Assembly: GCA_016858145.1 (NCBI GenBank)
Contig: JAEHOE010000002.1
Span: 434,001 to 498,000, forward strand
Source of the DNA: Edaphochlamys debaryana
Taxonomy: Eukaryota; Chlorophyta; Chlorophyceae; Chlamydomonadales
DNA length: 64,000 nt
Reading direction: 5' to 3'
Part shown: one piece after another, positions 53,968 to 64,000 of the stretch
Numbering within the stretch: position 1 is the stretch's first letter
Layout: the number at the start of each line of letters is the position of its first letter
Made by a program: the position numbers and the translations under genes
Notes under the pieces: generated by a model
What the model saw: the letters and a program-made list of their open reading frames with translations, nothing else
The model's database searches: none
What the model was told of the DNA's origin: nothing

Positions 53968-56591
53968 TCAACGCACGGGGTCCCCCGGGTAGAGGCCCGA
54001 CACCACCTCGAAGCTGTCAGGAGGCTCAAACACCTGCGGGGAGAGGACGGGACCGGAGAGGGGGCGGGACCGGGGAGTCGAGCTTGGGCGGTAGTCAAGG
54101 CACCAGCACGACTCCACCTGGCTCATCCCACCTACGCCAGCGCCAGCCCCGACTAGCGGAACCTGCAGCACCCCTCCGCCCCAGCCTTTCCCTGCATCCA
54201 TCCTTCCATCCTGCCCGGCCGTCAGTGTTGCGCCCCCCCGTGTCGTCAACACACGTTTTCTCTGCCACCTTTGCTCCCAGCCGCCTCCGCGTCCCCAGCT
54301 TCATCCATCCACCCGAGTCCAGGGCCCCCAAGCCACGGCCCAGGGCTCCTCACCCCCCTCCAACATCCTCTGCCTCCGCACCCCTCCGTCGCCCGCCTCC
54401 CTCCCACCCCCACCCACCTCCAGCTCTACCATGTCCCCGGGAACCACAGGCCGTGGCCGCGGCGCCGCCTTGGACCCGCCCCGCCGCCCCTGCGCGCCCC
54501 CTCCGCCGCCCCCTCCTCCTCCTCCGTTGCCGCCTCCGTCTGCCCAGGTGAGGTCGGGCCGCTGCAGGCGGTAGTAGGTGCAGTTGCGCTCCGGCGGCTC
54601 GTAGGGGGGCGTGAGCAGGTCCAGCACGGCGCAGGGCGTCTCCGCAGTGAACTCGTGCAGGTTGCCGCCTGGAGAGGAGGCGGTACGGTGGGCGGGGCAG
54701 GGAGGTGAACAGGGGCAAAGGAGGACGCGGGGGCACAAGACAGGGGTGAATGAGACCAAGGAGGAGGGCAGCGGGGTGGCAGGGGAGGGAGCAGGGCGTG
54801 AGCGAGACGAGACAGCAGGCGAAGGCAGGGGAGGGGCGACGAGGGAAAGTCCTCCCAGCGCCATGCGCCTTCAGCAGGCGGCTCCGGCCGCTCGAAAGGA
54901 ACCGACCAGCACAGCCCCCCACGGTTCAATGGTATCCAGCATGTACCCCGCGCCATGCACCTTCAACGTCCCTGACGCACGTCATCAAGCCCCTTAAGCC
55001 GACCAGCGCAGCCTCCACACGCGTGGCTCCGCTCATGTACCCTTCCCACGGCCCTGCGCCACGTCGTCCACCCCCTCGACCCCGGCCCCTGCCCCTGCCC
55101 CTACGCCGCCGAAGTCCTCGCCTCTTTCCGTCACGCACCCAGCCGCGCGCCCCACGCACCCAGCCCAGCCCAGCACGCGCCCCCTATCCACCACCAGCCT
55201 AGCCCGCAAACCTAGCCCCGCAAACCTAGCCCCGTAAACCTAACCCCGCCCACCAAGCCCCGCCCCGCCGCGCCCCGCCCGCACCTGACGCGGGGAAGAG
55301 CACGAGCGGGGGCGTGCACGGCTCCACCAGCGTGTCGCACACCATGCGGGCGGGCGCCGAGCCCTCCGTCACCGGCGCATCGGGCTGGTGCACCCAGTCG
55401 TAGGCGCTCACCCGCAACCGCCCGAACAGGAGCCTGTGGGGTGTGAGAGGGAAGAGGTAGGAGGGGTGCGGGGTGGTGGTCGTGGGGTGGTGGTGGAGTC
55501 GTGGTGAGGGGTAGCGGTGCGGGGTTTAACGGGTGGCGGGTCGAGGTGTGGCGGAGGGGTCACGAGGCCCTGGCCAGGTGGAATGAGAGCGGGAAGCGGC
55601 GGTGCAAGGGGGTGCCCCGGCACCCTGCCCAGGACGGGCTTGCGTGATGGCAGAGCTCAGGGGGGGGGCCCTGCTTAGATGTGAGGTAAGGAGGTGGGAC
55701 GGGGGCGACGCACCGTGAGAAGACGGTCATCCCCGGGTGGTTGTGGAGCGGGATGCTGGAGCCGGCGGGGAAGCAGAAGAGGCCGAACGTGAGCTGCTCG
55801 TCCTCGTAGATCCTCATGTACTTGATCTTGCTGCAGGCATGCAGCAGGAGGGGGTGGAAGGGAGGAGGAAGGGGGGTCAAACGGGTCTCACGTGCAGGAA
55901 GGGGAGCAAGAGTGGGTGCCGTGCCCAGAAGGTGCGAGCGCCGCCTTGCTGCGCCTGCCTGAGCCAAGACGGGCTCCCCTGGGTTCGCTAGGTCGCTCCC
56001 CACCTGTCTCGTAGGTGTAGCTTAAGGGCGCCCAGGAAGGGGTCCGCCACCATGTCCGGGTCCAACCCCAGCTCTTCTAGGGAGATGTCCGCCATCAGCC
56101 TCTGCAGAGCCTGCATAGAGACACACAGGTTTTCAGCCACACCCACCTGATGACACACACGCGACGGGCTCAGCGCCTGACTCGCTTCTCACGCTTGGCC
56201 CCGGCCGCCTTGCCGGCCGCCTTGGCTCCCTGCTAGGCCCCCGCACGCACAGACACCCCACCCCCACTGGGTCGCCCACGGCCGTCCCCGCCCCCATCAC
56301 CTGCACGCTCTCCACGTGCTTTTCCGTGATGGCCCCTCGTGCTATGCTGCGGCGTGCTGCCGTAAAGAACTCCTGCAGCTTGCCCGCGCCGCTGCCCGCG
56401 CCGCTTCCCGAGCTGCTTGCGGACATGTCGTTCGCGCCGGTTGAAGCCGCCTGGTGTAGCGCGGCCCCTGCTGCGACTGCCCTGCTCGTATCCTGCGTGC
56501 TGCTGCTTGGCTGGGCATGCTTGGCCCAGGCACACGCCCTCAATGCCCCTGACGAAAGCCGGAGGGGAAGGCGAGAGCTGCTAGCCAGCAT
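53968..56591 (-). CDS. Plant-cysteine-oxidase/ADO-type thiol dioxygenase
   Basis: Six exons join in frame: exon 1 ending at 56301, then 56110-56004, 55830-55714, 55433-55285, 54668-54418, 54033-53968. Two starts fit: 56426 (MSASSSGSG, 271 residues) and 56591 (326 residues, with an extra Ser/Ala/Arg-rich N-terminus that could be a targeting peptide). The cupin iron ligands are visible: His-x-His in SSIPLHNHPGMTVFS and the third His in GGNLHEFTAETPCAVLDLLTPPYEP. Family knowledge: PCO/ADO enzymes oxidise N-terminal Cys (or cysteamine) with O2 and feed the N-degron oxygen-sensing pathway. A Gly10 plus Arg/Pro-rich insertion (about 54450-54540) splits the C-terminal half of the cupin. Confidence 0.85.
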
Positions 56592-57090
56592 ATGTCCACC
56601 GGCGAGTTCACTGCTAGAACTCGCTGCTGATGTTGCTGCTGTCCGTGCTTGGTCCACCAAAAAGCCGGGACCAGCCCAGCCCGCCCCCGCCCCCGAAAGT
56701 CCCGTCGTAGCTATTCCTCGCAATGTTCGTTTAGCTGGAGGTAGGCAAATAGATAAGGGATGGCGTAAGTACAGACCGCGACTGAGCGGCGAGCTGGTAT
56801 TTCGTTGCAGGCGCGCGACAAGGGCTCAGGCGCAAGGAAAGGTGGCTCGGTGTTCCGGGGTGCTTGGTTTGACTAGTACCGTGGCCCTTCGGCTGTGAGG
56901 TGCCCCATACGCCCGGAGGTACAGGCCCGGATGCCCATCCGGGGCAAAGCGGCAGACCTTCGTTCGCGCTCAAGCTCTGACCATTTAAACCCCTGGGCCC
57001 CTCGCGGCCAGCTTCGTCAGTTGACTTCAACCGTGTTGAGCGTAGGTTGCAGCCCGTTCTGTGACTGTAACGCATAGAGTTCGCGCCATC
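56592..57090. promoter_or_regulatory. Shared head-to-head promoter region of thiol dioxygenase and CYP51
   Basis: Only about 500 bp (660 bp if the shorter dioxygenase start is used) separate the two divergent start codons. No TATA box stands out. The genes may be co-regulated (inference). Confidence 0.45.
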
Positions 57091-60000
57091 ATGGCGGACC
57101 TCTCTTCTGAGCTCTCCGTGCTGGTGGGCTCGCTCAGCCCACCTATGCTGGCTCTCGCCGGCAGCGCCGTGCTCTTCCTGGCGCTAGTGGTGGGGCGGCT
57201 TCTCTACACCACTTTCCCGCCGGGCAAGCGGCCCCCGATTATGGAGGGAATCCCCTTCGTCGGTGGCCTCATCAAGTTCGCGAGGGTGCGTTGCTGGCCT
57301 GCGCCACACAGCGAGCGGTCGGGGAGCTCCGCGCCATCCGTCGTCTGATCCCCGCGTCCCATCCGCAGGGCCCTTGGAAGCTCCTTGAGGAGGGTTATGG
57401 CACCTGCGGCGAGGTGTTTACCGTGCCTGTCGCCCACAAGCGTGTGACCTTCCTGATTGGCCCAGAGGTGTCGCCGCACTTCTTCAAGGCGGGCGATGAG
57501 GAGATGAGCCAGTCGGAGGTGCGTCGCTTTGCGTCTCTCAAGTGCCTTGAAGGAGTTCGGAAGGGGCTCACGCGGTCGGGTCCGCGAGCGACCGCTTCCC
57601 GCCTCCCGGGGTAGGACGCCATGGCCATACTTCCATCCTTCGCTGGCGCCACCTGCCGCCATCTGCCCCTGCGCAGCAGCACTACCCCCTGTCGCCCCTG
57701 CGCCGTCACCCGCCCCTTCGCATGTATCCCTCCTCCCTCCAGGTGTATGACTTCAACGTGCCAACCTTCGGTAAGGGCGTGGTGTTCGATGTGGACCAGA
57801 AGATCCGTACCGAGCAGTTCCGCATGTTCACTGAGGCCCTCACCAAGAACCGCCTCAAGGCCTACGTGCCGGCCTTCAACCGCGAGGCTGAGGTGAGCAG
57901 CTCACGATCTTGGTTTGGGGGTTAGAACGGGTCGGTCAACGCTGGGTAGGACATGTGGACGGTACGATGGACGGAGCCGGAATGGCGGGAAACTGCCGGA
58001 CGACGCGCCAACACCTTTGCTCGCCCACCAACATCACTTTGTTGTTGTCTGTGACCTCGCAGGAGTTCTTCAGCAAGTGGGGCGATGAGGGCATCGTGGA
58101 CTTCAAGGACGTCTTCAGCCAGCTGGTCACCCTCACCGCCGCCCGCACCCTGCTCGGTGAGCCACCATCCCAACAGGCCAACACCACTTCACCACCTCAC
58201 ACGCGCCACAGTAGCGCCCTCTGCCCACCACAGCACAGCACGGTGCACTCTCCCCACATCAGGCTGCAACCAGCCCACCCAACCCCCCCCAGCCCTACGC
58301 CCACCCGCTCCTATCCCCAATCCACCCCACCCCTTGTCACCCGTCCCCTCCTCCCCCTCCCCCTCCTCACCCTCCCCGTCCCCTCCTGCCCTCCCTCAGG
58401 CCGCGAGGTCCGCGAGCAGCTGTTTGAGCAGGTGGCGGACCTGCTGCACGGCCTGGACGAGGGCATGGTGCCGCTGTCGGTCTTCTTCCCCTACGCCCCC
58501 ATCCCCGTGCACTTCAAGCGCGACCGGTGGGGCCGTGGTGGTGGGGGGCGCCGGGGGGAGGAGGGGGGGGTTGCATTGAGGGGGAGGGTCTGCGGGCAGG
58601 AGAGGGGTTGGGAGGGAGAGGGACGGAGAGAGGGAGGGGCTGGGAGATACCGGGGACCGTGTGGTGGTGCACCGGTGGTGGTGCGGTGCGAGCCCGCTCG
58701 TTCTGGCAGGTCGTGGGCTCAGCGGGCTGGGGTTCAAGCAGACTCAGTTAAGAGACGAGGTCGCCTCTGGGCTAAGAAGGAGCTGCACAACGCCATGACC
58801 CCACCCACCCCATCCTACCCACACCCGCCTCCGCCCTCTCATCCTCACCTCCCCAACCCGCCCTCCCATCCCCCTCCCCCCCACAGGTGCCGCAAGCAGC
58901 TGTCTGAGATCTTTGCCAAGATCATCCGCAACCGCCGCGACTCGGGCCGCCGCGAGGAGGACGTGCTGCAGCAGTTCATCGACGCCAAGTGGGGCCGGGC
59001 CGGGGACTGAGCGGGGCCCTGGGGGGGCCTTAAGTAAGGGGGGTAGAGGCTGGATGGGGCTGTGACGAGGCTGTGACGGGGGCTGAAGGGGGCTCAAGAG
59101 GAGCGGCAAGGAGAAGAAAGAGGCTGGGACAAAGGCCGCAACGGGGCCAGACAATCAAGACCCGAATGACCGCGGAGGATGCAGGCTGTGTCGTTCTCAC
59201 CCGAGTGCCCGTGGCCCCTCCTGACCTCTCCCTTCGCGCCCTTAGCCCCCTCCGCCAACCCCCCTGCCCCCACCCCCTTGACCCCGCCCCCAGGTACCAG
59301 AACGTGCTGGGCGGGCGCGCGCTGACGGAGGAGGAGATCACGGGCCTGCTGATTGCGGTGCTGTTCGCGGGGCAGCACACGAGCTCCATCACCACCGCCT
59401 GGTCGGGCCTCTTCATGGCCGCCAACAAGGTGTGTGGGGGGGGGGGAGGGGGGCCACCGTGGGGGGGAGGGGGAGGGGCGAAAGGGAGGGGGGAGGAAGA
59501 GGGAAGGGAGGGAGGAGGAGAGGAAATGTTGCCGAGGGGACGGTCCATTCATGGCCAAAAGCAATGTGCGCAGTGTCGCCAATAGCAAGGCGGATGGCCG
59601 TGTAGAAAATCAAACGGGAGGAATGAATCAGGAAGGGGAAGGGCAGGGGGAAAGACGCAGCCAGAAGGGGAGGTGCAGCGCGGGTTGCCGCCCAAAAGGG
59701 TGGGGGTAAGGCGGGAGGGGGGTGAGGAGAAGGGCATGGATGTCACCTGACGGTCAGCTCGGAGGGGTGGCTGACGGAGAGGATCCAAGGGAAGGGCTGG
59801 ATGGGGGAGTCCGGGAGTTAGGGATGGAGCGAACCGGCGGGCCGGCGGGCTCACGCCCTTCCTGGGCGCCGGCCCTTCCCTGGCTGCTGCTCGGACAGCC
59901 GGAGTCTTCACTAGGGGTCAAGTGGAGTTGCACGCTATGCCTTGCGCACCTGCCGGCCCACCCGCCACACCCTTATCTGCCCCGGCCCTGGCTGCTTACC

Positions 60001-61648
60001 GCCCCCACCACGTTCCCTCCAAACCCCCCGCAGAAGCACTGGGACAAGGCGGTTGACGAGCAGCGCGCCATCATCGCCAAGTACGGCAGCGACCTGTCGT
60101 TCGAGGCGCTGTCTGACATGGAGGTGCTGCACCGCAACATCAGCGAGGCGCTGCGCATCCACCCGCCGCTGCTGCTGGTCATGCGCTACGCCAAGAAGCC
60201 CTTCGCCGTCACCACCTCGACCGGCAAGAGCTACGTGGTGCCCAAGGTGGGGAGAGGGAGGGGGGGGCGCTAGGGGAGGGGAGGGGAGGGGTGGGGGAGC
60301 TACGTGGTGCCCAAGGTGGGGAGAGGGAGGGGGGGGGCGCTAGGGGAGGGGTGGGGGAGCTACGTGGTGCCCAAGGTGGGGAGAGGGAGGGGGGGGGCGC
60401 TAGGGGAGGGGAGGGGAGGGGGGGGGGGAGCTACGTGGTGCCCAAGGTGGGGAGAGGGAGGGGGGGCGCTAGGGGAGGGGAGGGGAGGGGGGGGGGAGCT
60501 ACGTGGTGCCCAAGGTGGGGAGAGGGAGGGGGGGGCGCTAGGGGAGGGGAGGGGAGGGGGGGGGAAGCTACGTGGTGCCCAAGGTGGGGAGAGGGAGGGG
60601 GGGGCGCTAGGGGAGGGGAGGGGTGGGGTGGGGGAGCTACGTGGTGCCCAAGGTGGGGAGAGGGAGGGGGGGGGGCGCTAGGGGAGGGGAGGGGAGGGGG
60701 GGGGAGGTACGTGGTGCCCAAGGTGGGGAGAGGGAGGGGGGGGCGCTAGGGGAGGGGAGGGGAGGGGTGGGGGAGCTACGTGGTGCCGAAGGTGGGGGCA
60801 TGGGGGCGGATGGGGGCCAGGGAAAGGGAGAGGGGACGGGTGAAGCGCCGTTGGGCTGAGAGACTGCATGCGTGGTGGTGGGGCGGGGTGGGTCCGAAAA
60901 GTGTTGCCGCGGGGAGGTAGCCTACGCCGTGACACGGTGAGGCACGGTTGGGCGGGGTGACGGCCAAGGTGTGGACACGGGAGGGTGAGGAAGTGAGGAG
61001 GGAGCCTACATCATGCCCGGTCCCTGTCACACGCACAGTATCAACTGACGCTTCCGATCCCCTCCCCACCCCTCTCCCTCGGCGCAGGGCGACGTGGTGG
61101 CGGCCTCGCCCAACTTCTCGCACATGCTGCCGCAGTGCTTCAAGGACCCGCAGGCCTACGACCCCGACCGCTTCGCGCCGCCCCGCGAGGAGCAGAACAA
61201 GCCCTACGCCTTCATCGGCTTCGGAGCGGGCCGCCACGCCTGCATCGGCCAGAACTTCGCCTACCTGCAGGCAAGCGCTCCTTGTTTTAGGGGTGTGGGG
61301 GAGGAAAGGCAGAGTACAGTCGGAAGGGGAACACGCCTGCATCGGCCAGAACTTGGCCTGTTTGCGGGCACGTAGTGAGGGTCGGGGCCCCCGGGGGAAT
61401 TGGAAGCTGATGGATTTTGCCTACCTGCAGGCTCGGGGGCGGGCGTTGGAGGAACTACCGGCCCCTCCCCGCCTAACCCCACCCTCCCCTCACTCCTCCA
61501 CCCCCACCCCCAGATCAAGTCCATCTGGTCGGTGCTGCTGCGCAACTTCGAGTTCGAGCTGCTCGACCCCGTGCCCGCGGCTGACTACGAGTCCATGGTC
61601 ATTGGGCCCAAGGCCTGCCGCGTCAAGTACACCCGCCGCAAGCTGTAG
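57091..61648 (+). CDS. CYP51: Sterol 14-alpha-demethylase, cytochrome P450 family 51
   Basis: Ten exons join in frame to 494 residues: 57091-57285, 57369-57518, 57743-57892, 58063-58156, 58400-58526, 58887-58988, 59294-59429, 60034-60246, 61088-61270, 61514-61648. It starts with an N-terminal membrane anchor (MLALAGSAVLFLALVVGRLL) and a Pro-rich hinge (FPPGKRPP). P450 landmarks: I-helix LFAGQHTSSITTAWSG, ExxR in ISEALRIHPPLLLVMR, and heme loop FIGFGAGRHACIGQNFAYLQ with the Cys ligand. HTSS in place of the usual acid-Thr pair is the CYP51 signature. The enzyme removes the 14-methyl of obtusifoliol/cycloartenol-type sterols with O2 and NADPH-P450 reductase at the ER. The ninth intron (after 61270) has a GC donor. 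Two introns carry copies of the preceding exon end. Confidence 0.95.
60247..60790 (+). repeat. Minisatellite of CYP51 exon 8 3' end plus splice donor
   Basis: The native junction AGCTACGTGGTGCCCAAG|GTGGGG at 60229-60252 is followed by eight more copies of the same exon end and donor, at about 60298, 60358, 60429, 60498, 60567, 60636, 60706 and 60775 (period about 60-71 bp), joined by GGGAGGGG-rich spacers with CGCTAGGGG. The last copy has CCGAAG in place of CCCAAG. Confidence 0.9.
61336..61440 (+). repeat. Two partial copies of CYP51 exon 9 3' end in the following intron
   Basis: The exon 9 end (CACGCCTGCATCGGCCAGAA … CTACCTGCAG|GC) recurs at about 61332-61370 (GCCTGCATCGGCCAGAACTT, then diverging) and at 61419-61440 (TTTGCCTACCTGCAGGC), the second including the GC donor. 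Confidence 0.8.
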
Positions 61649-63346
61649 GCGGCGGCATGCTACGGAGGAGGAGGAGCAGGAGGAGGAGGGGTACGCGTCC
61701 GTGAGCTGTAGGCGGCGGGCTGCAGCGGAGGGACAGCGGAGGGAGAGGAGGGGAGGCGTGTGCTCGCCGCCGCGGGGTGTTAGCGGCGGCCTGGTATGGC
61801 AAGCTGCAGGCGGCCTGCCACGGCGGCCGGCACGGGCAAGGTCGGGGCGTGGGCCAGCCGGAGCAAGCTGGACGGGGGCTGCCGAGGAGAATTAACGTCA
61901 TCCGCCCGCCGCAGCCCGTGCGACGGCGCCTGCTGTGGAGGGCGCGGCAAGCCGCGGTGGGCGCAGCGCACCCGCCGTGGTTGGAGGGCTGCTGCTGGCG
62001 GTTCGCTTGACGCTTGGCGGGGTGGGGCAGTGGAGCCATGGGTCCACGCCGGCGGAGGCGCGGCTTGGAGCGTACTGGCGTGCCGCCAGCGGCGTGCAGC
62101 TGGAGGGCCGCGTCGGCGGTGCGGGCTAGGGCTCAAGGAGTAGTTAGGGCGCTGGGAACGGAGGCGGAACGGGACGGAACGGAGGGTCGCTGATGACTGG
62201 GGCGGCGGGGCCTGGCACGCAAGCGCGAACATACCGGTAACGCATCGCGTGGCGTGGATCAGCAGGGTGCTGTTGGTGCACCACACCAGGCGGCCCCGCG
62301 TAAGAGCGGATCGCTGGGCCGGTGTGAAGGCGCAGAATGGCTTACCAACGACAGATGGACCAGTTGGGGAGCGTTGCGGGGCGCTGGAGTGGAGGGCGCG
62401 CTATTAGTAAGCAGTTGGGAAGGTTGATATGGTGTGAGCAGTGCGTAGATGTGCGAAGGCACTTGCAGGATCCAGGCCCGCGTGGTCACAAATTTTGTAG
62501 GTATGGTATTCGATGGGCGCCTCAATTAAGATGGTGGGATGCTATTGGATTGTCCGGACGGAAGGGTTGTGGTGTTTTGGACGTCGCTCCAGGATGAACA
62601 TGGCAAAGAAAGGCGCTGCAACCAGTATGCTTTGGGGTTAGCGACTCCCCCGGCCGCACCTGCTGGTCGGACGGTTGCCAAGCATGGGATCGCATGGGAC
62701 CTGACCTTGCACAGGCGGCAGACGAAGGTCTTGCTGTAAGGCGACCGGGATTTGAGAGGCCATACCACACAGCGGTAACCCTTCCAAGGCGCGAGCGTCT
62801 TGAGAAGACGGTGCACACGTGTACCGGTGACGGGGCTGGAAGGTCGCTGCGCTCAGTGGCGGCTCAGGCATGCCCTAGCACAGCGGGCACCCTGTGGAGG
62901 GTACGCAGGGGGGGAGAGAGGCTGCGGGGGTGGGGGAGACGGGGCGTGCGCCAGGGGGGAGGTCAGGAGGTGGGTGCGTGTCGCCCATCGCGTCGGCAAT
63001 AGGGTCGGGACACTGGCCGATACATCAGAAGAAAGTCTCCGTGGGGCTGCACGCGGGGAAGCGAGCGACTCGGCGAGCTGGCCCTTTCGGGCAATTGCTT
63101 GCTGGTCAGAAGCTTCCAAGTTTGGGCTCTAATCGGGCTCAGCATACACATACAATCCATATAGACACAAGCTGCTGCTAGACCTTGTTCATCGTGAGAC
63201 TCTTGCCACGCACCCGCGCATCTCCAGCTTCAAACCACTCAGCTGTTGGTTAGCCTCAACCACGCGCGACTTGCTGCAGCTATACACGTAGACGAGACTT
63301 CCCTCGCACACGTAACGTCCAGGGGTTTCGGTCGCGAGGAAGCACC
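61649..63346. other. CYP51 3' UTR and intergenic DNA
   Basis: The stop context AGCTGTAGGCGGCGG is repeated once about 60 bp on, another local duplication. A TGTAA at 62735-62739 is a plausible poly(A) signal. No convincing gene. Confidence 0.45.
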
Positions 63347-63722
63347 ATGGGCGCGTGCTTCAGCTGCTGCGGTGATGACGAGAAGAAGAGCGCGCCAGGA
63401 GGCTACTCAAACTTCTCAGGGTGCGCGGGAGCAGGCACCGGGCCCGCAGGCCTGGCTCGCGTGGGCCCGACAATGTCCCGGCGCCTGCGCAAGGCCATGG
63501 GCGAGAGCCCCACAGGAAGGGGCAGAGACCTCCCGGGGGGTCGCACACGTTTCCCCAGCCGTGGCCCTTCGCTCTTGGGGGGGGGGGGCGCTGCGTGGCC
63601 TGGGTTCTCCGACAGGAACCCCCCTTCTGTCCCTCACACCCAGGGCCGCTGGAGGCGGAGGCGGAGGCACCCGGGTCGACACAGAGAAGGACCGCGAGGC
63701 TCGCGTCCTAGCAGCCGAGCGG
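63347..63722 (+). CDS. Small probably lipidated protein, SVIP-like, 5' part
   Basis: Exon 1 (63347-63420) encodes MGACFSCCGDDEKK, a classic N-myristoylation (Gly2) plus palmitoylation (Cys4, Cys7, Cys8) start. Exon 2 (63644-63722, acceptor CCCAG, donor GTATGC) continues in frame with Gly6 then TRVDTEKDREARVLAAER. A short MGxC…C start followed by a charged Arg/Ala helix resembles small VCP-interacting protein (SVIP) of ER-associated degradation, but the match is short. Later exons are unresolved or beyond 64000. Confidence 0.6.
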
Positions 63723-64000
63723 GTATGCAGGGGGGGCATCTGTATAGCCTCTTTTGGAGACGCTCAAGCGGCGGAGCGGACGGCGCATAGCAGGGCAAAA
63801 CGAGGTGGTGGACCGCCTGGCCTGCGGGCACTCAGCGGGTAGCCTGTCCAGAGGGCCTCACGACCGCTCAGCATGCGGGAAGCAGCAGTACCTTACAGCC
63901 TGGTGTAGAATACCTGGCAGGCGAGGCAGTTCACTCACAGTCAGTCCATCGGCAGTCGTCAGCTATTCGGCTTCGTGGTGCAGGCCTAACCGGCGCTTTC
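63723..64000. other. Probable intron or following sequence to the window edge
   Basis: No exon could be assigned with confidence. Confidence 0.3.

Noticed and set aside
58570..58886. Possible extra CYP51 exon within the open frame 57910-59010
   Set aside because: The splice 58526 to 58887 restores the CYP51 alignment (FKRDR then CRKQLSEIF); the intervening sequence is G-rich repeat without P450 similarity.

Overview
The window looks like nuclear DNA of a volvocine green alga (Chlamydomonas/Volvox relatives). The grounds are high GC, many short GT-AG introns plus three GC-AG introns, hydroxyproline-type (Ser-Pro)n wall-protein sequence, a plant/algal CYP51, a TGTAA-type poly(A) motif and Ty3/gypsy elements. 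Species cannot be fixed from sequence alone.

Layout. (1) 1-3.7 kb: a minus-strand retroelement fragment with a gag-like ORF1 broken by a frameshift and a reverse transcriptase carrying a canonical intron. (2) 4307-22678: a nearly full-length Ty3/gypsy LTR retrotransposon on the plus strand, with two ~1.92-kb LTRs that are about 99% identical. Gag, protease and Pol are separated by in-frame stops that all lie in linkers. A PHD finger sits inside Pol between RNase H and integrase, and a coiled-coil ORF3 lies downstream. (3) 24431-35808: a minus-strand multi-exon gene for a type I membrane protein. I rebuilt 18 consecutive exons in one continuous frame: bulb-type lectin domains alternating with four-Cys modules, a 319-codon Ser-Pro stalk, repeated six-Cys and Ser-Pro cassettes, a nine-Cys module, one transmembrane helix and a short tail. 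(4) 36853-38628: a non-autonomous hAT-like element with a perfect 13-bp TIR and a perfect 8-bp target duplication. (5) Four host genes with fully in-frame exon models: a secretory-pathway PQQ/quinoprotein-like beta-propeller membrane protein (40176-46459, minus), a tail-anchored FKBP-TPR immunophilin of TWD1/FKBP38 type (48168-52589, minus), a plant-cysteine-oxidase-like thiol dioxygenase (53968-56591, minus) and sterol 14-alpha-demethylase CYP51 (57091-61648, plus). The last two are head to head. (6) 63347 onward: the start of a small, probably lipidated MGACFSCC protein that resembles SVIP.

The most unusual recurring signal is that several introns of the PQQ, FKBP and CYP51 genes carry tandem or decayed copies of the 3' end of the preceding exon, usually together with its 5' splice site. 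This makes arrays of duplicate splice donors, seen at six junctions in three unrelated genes. Second is the modular lectin receptor, most of whose exons have phase-1 boundaries and whose repeated cassette has recently been tandemly duplicated. Third is a family of covarying hairpins in the LTR.
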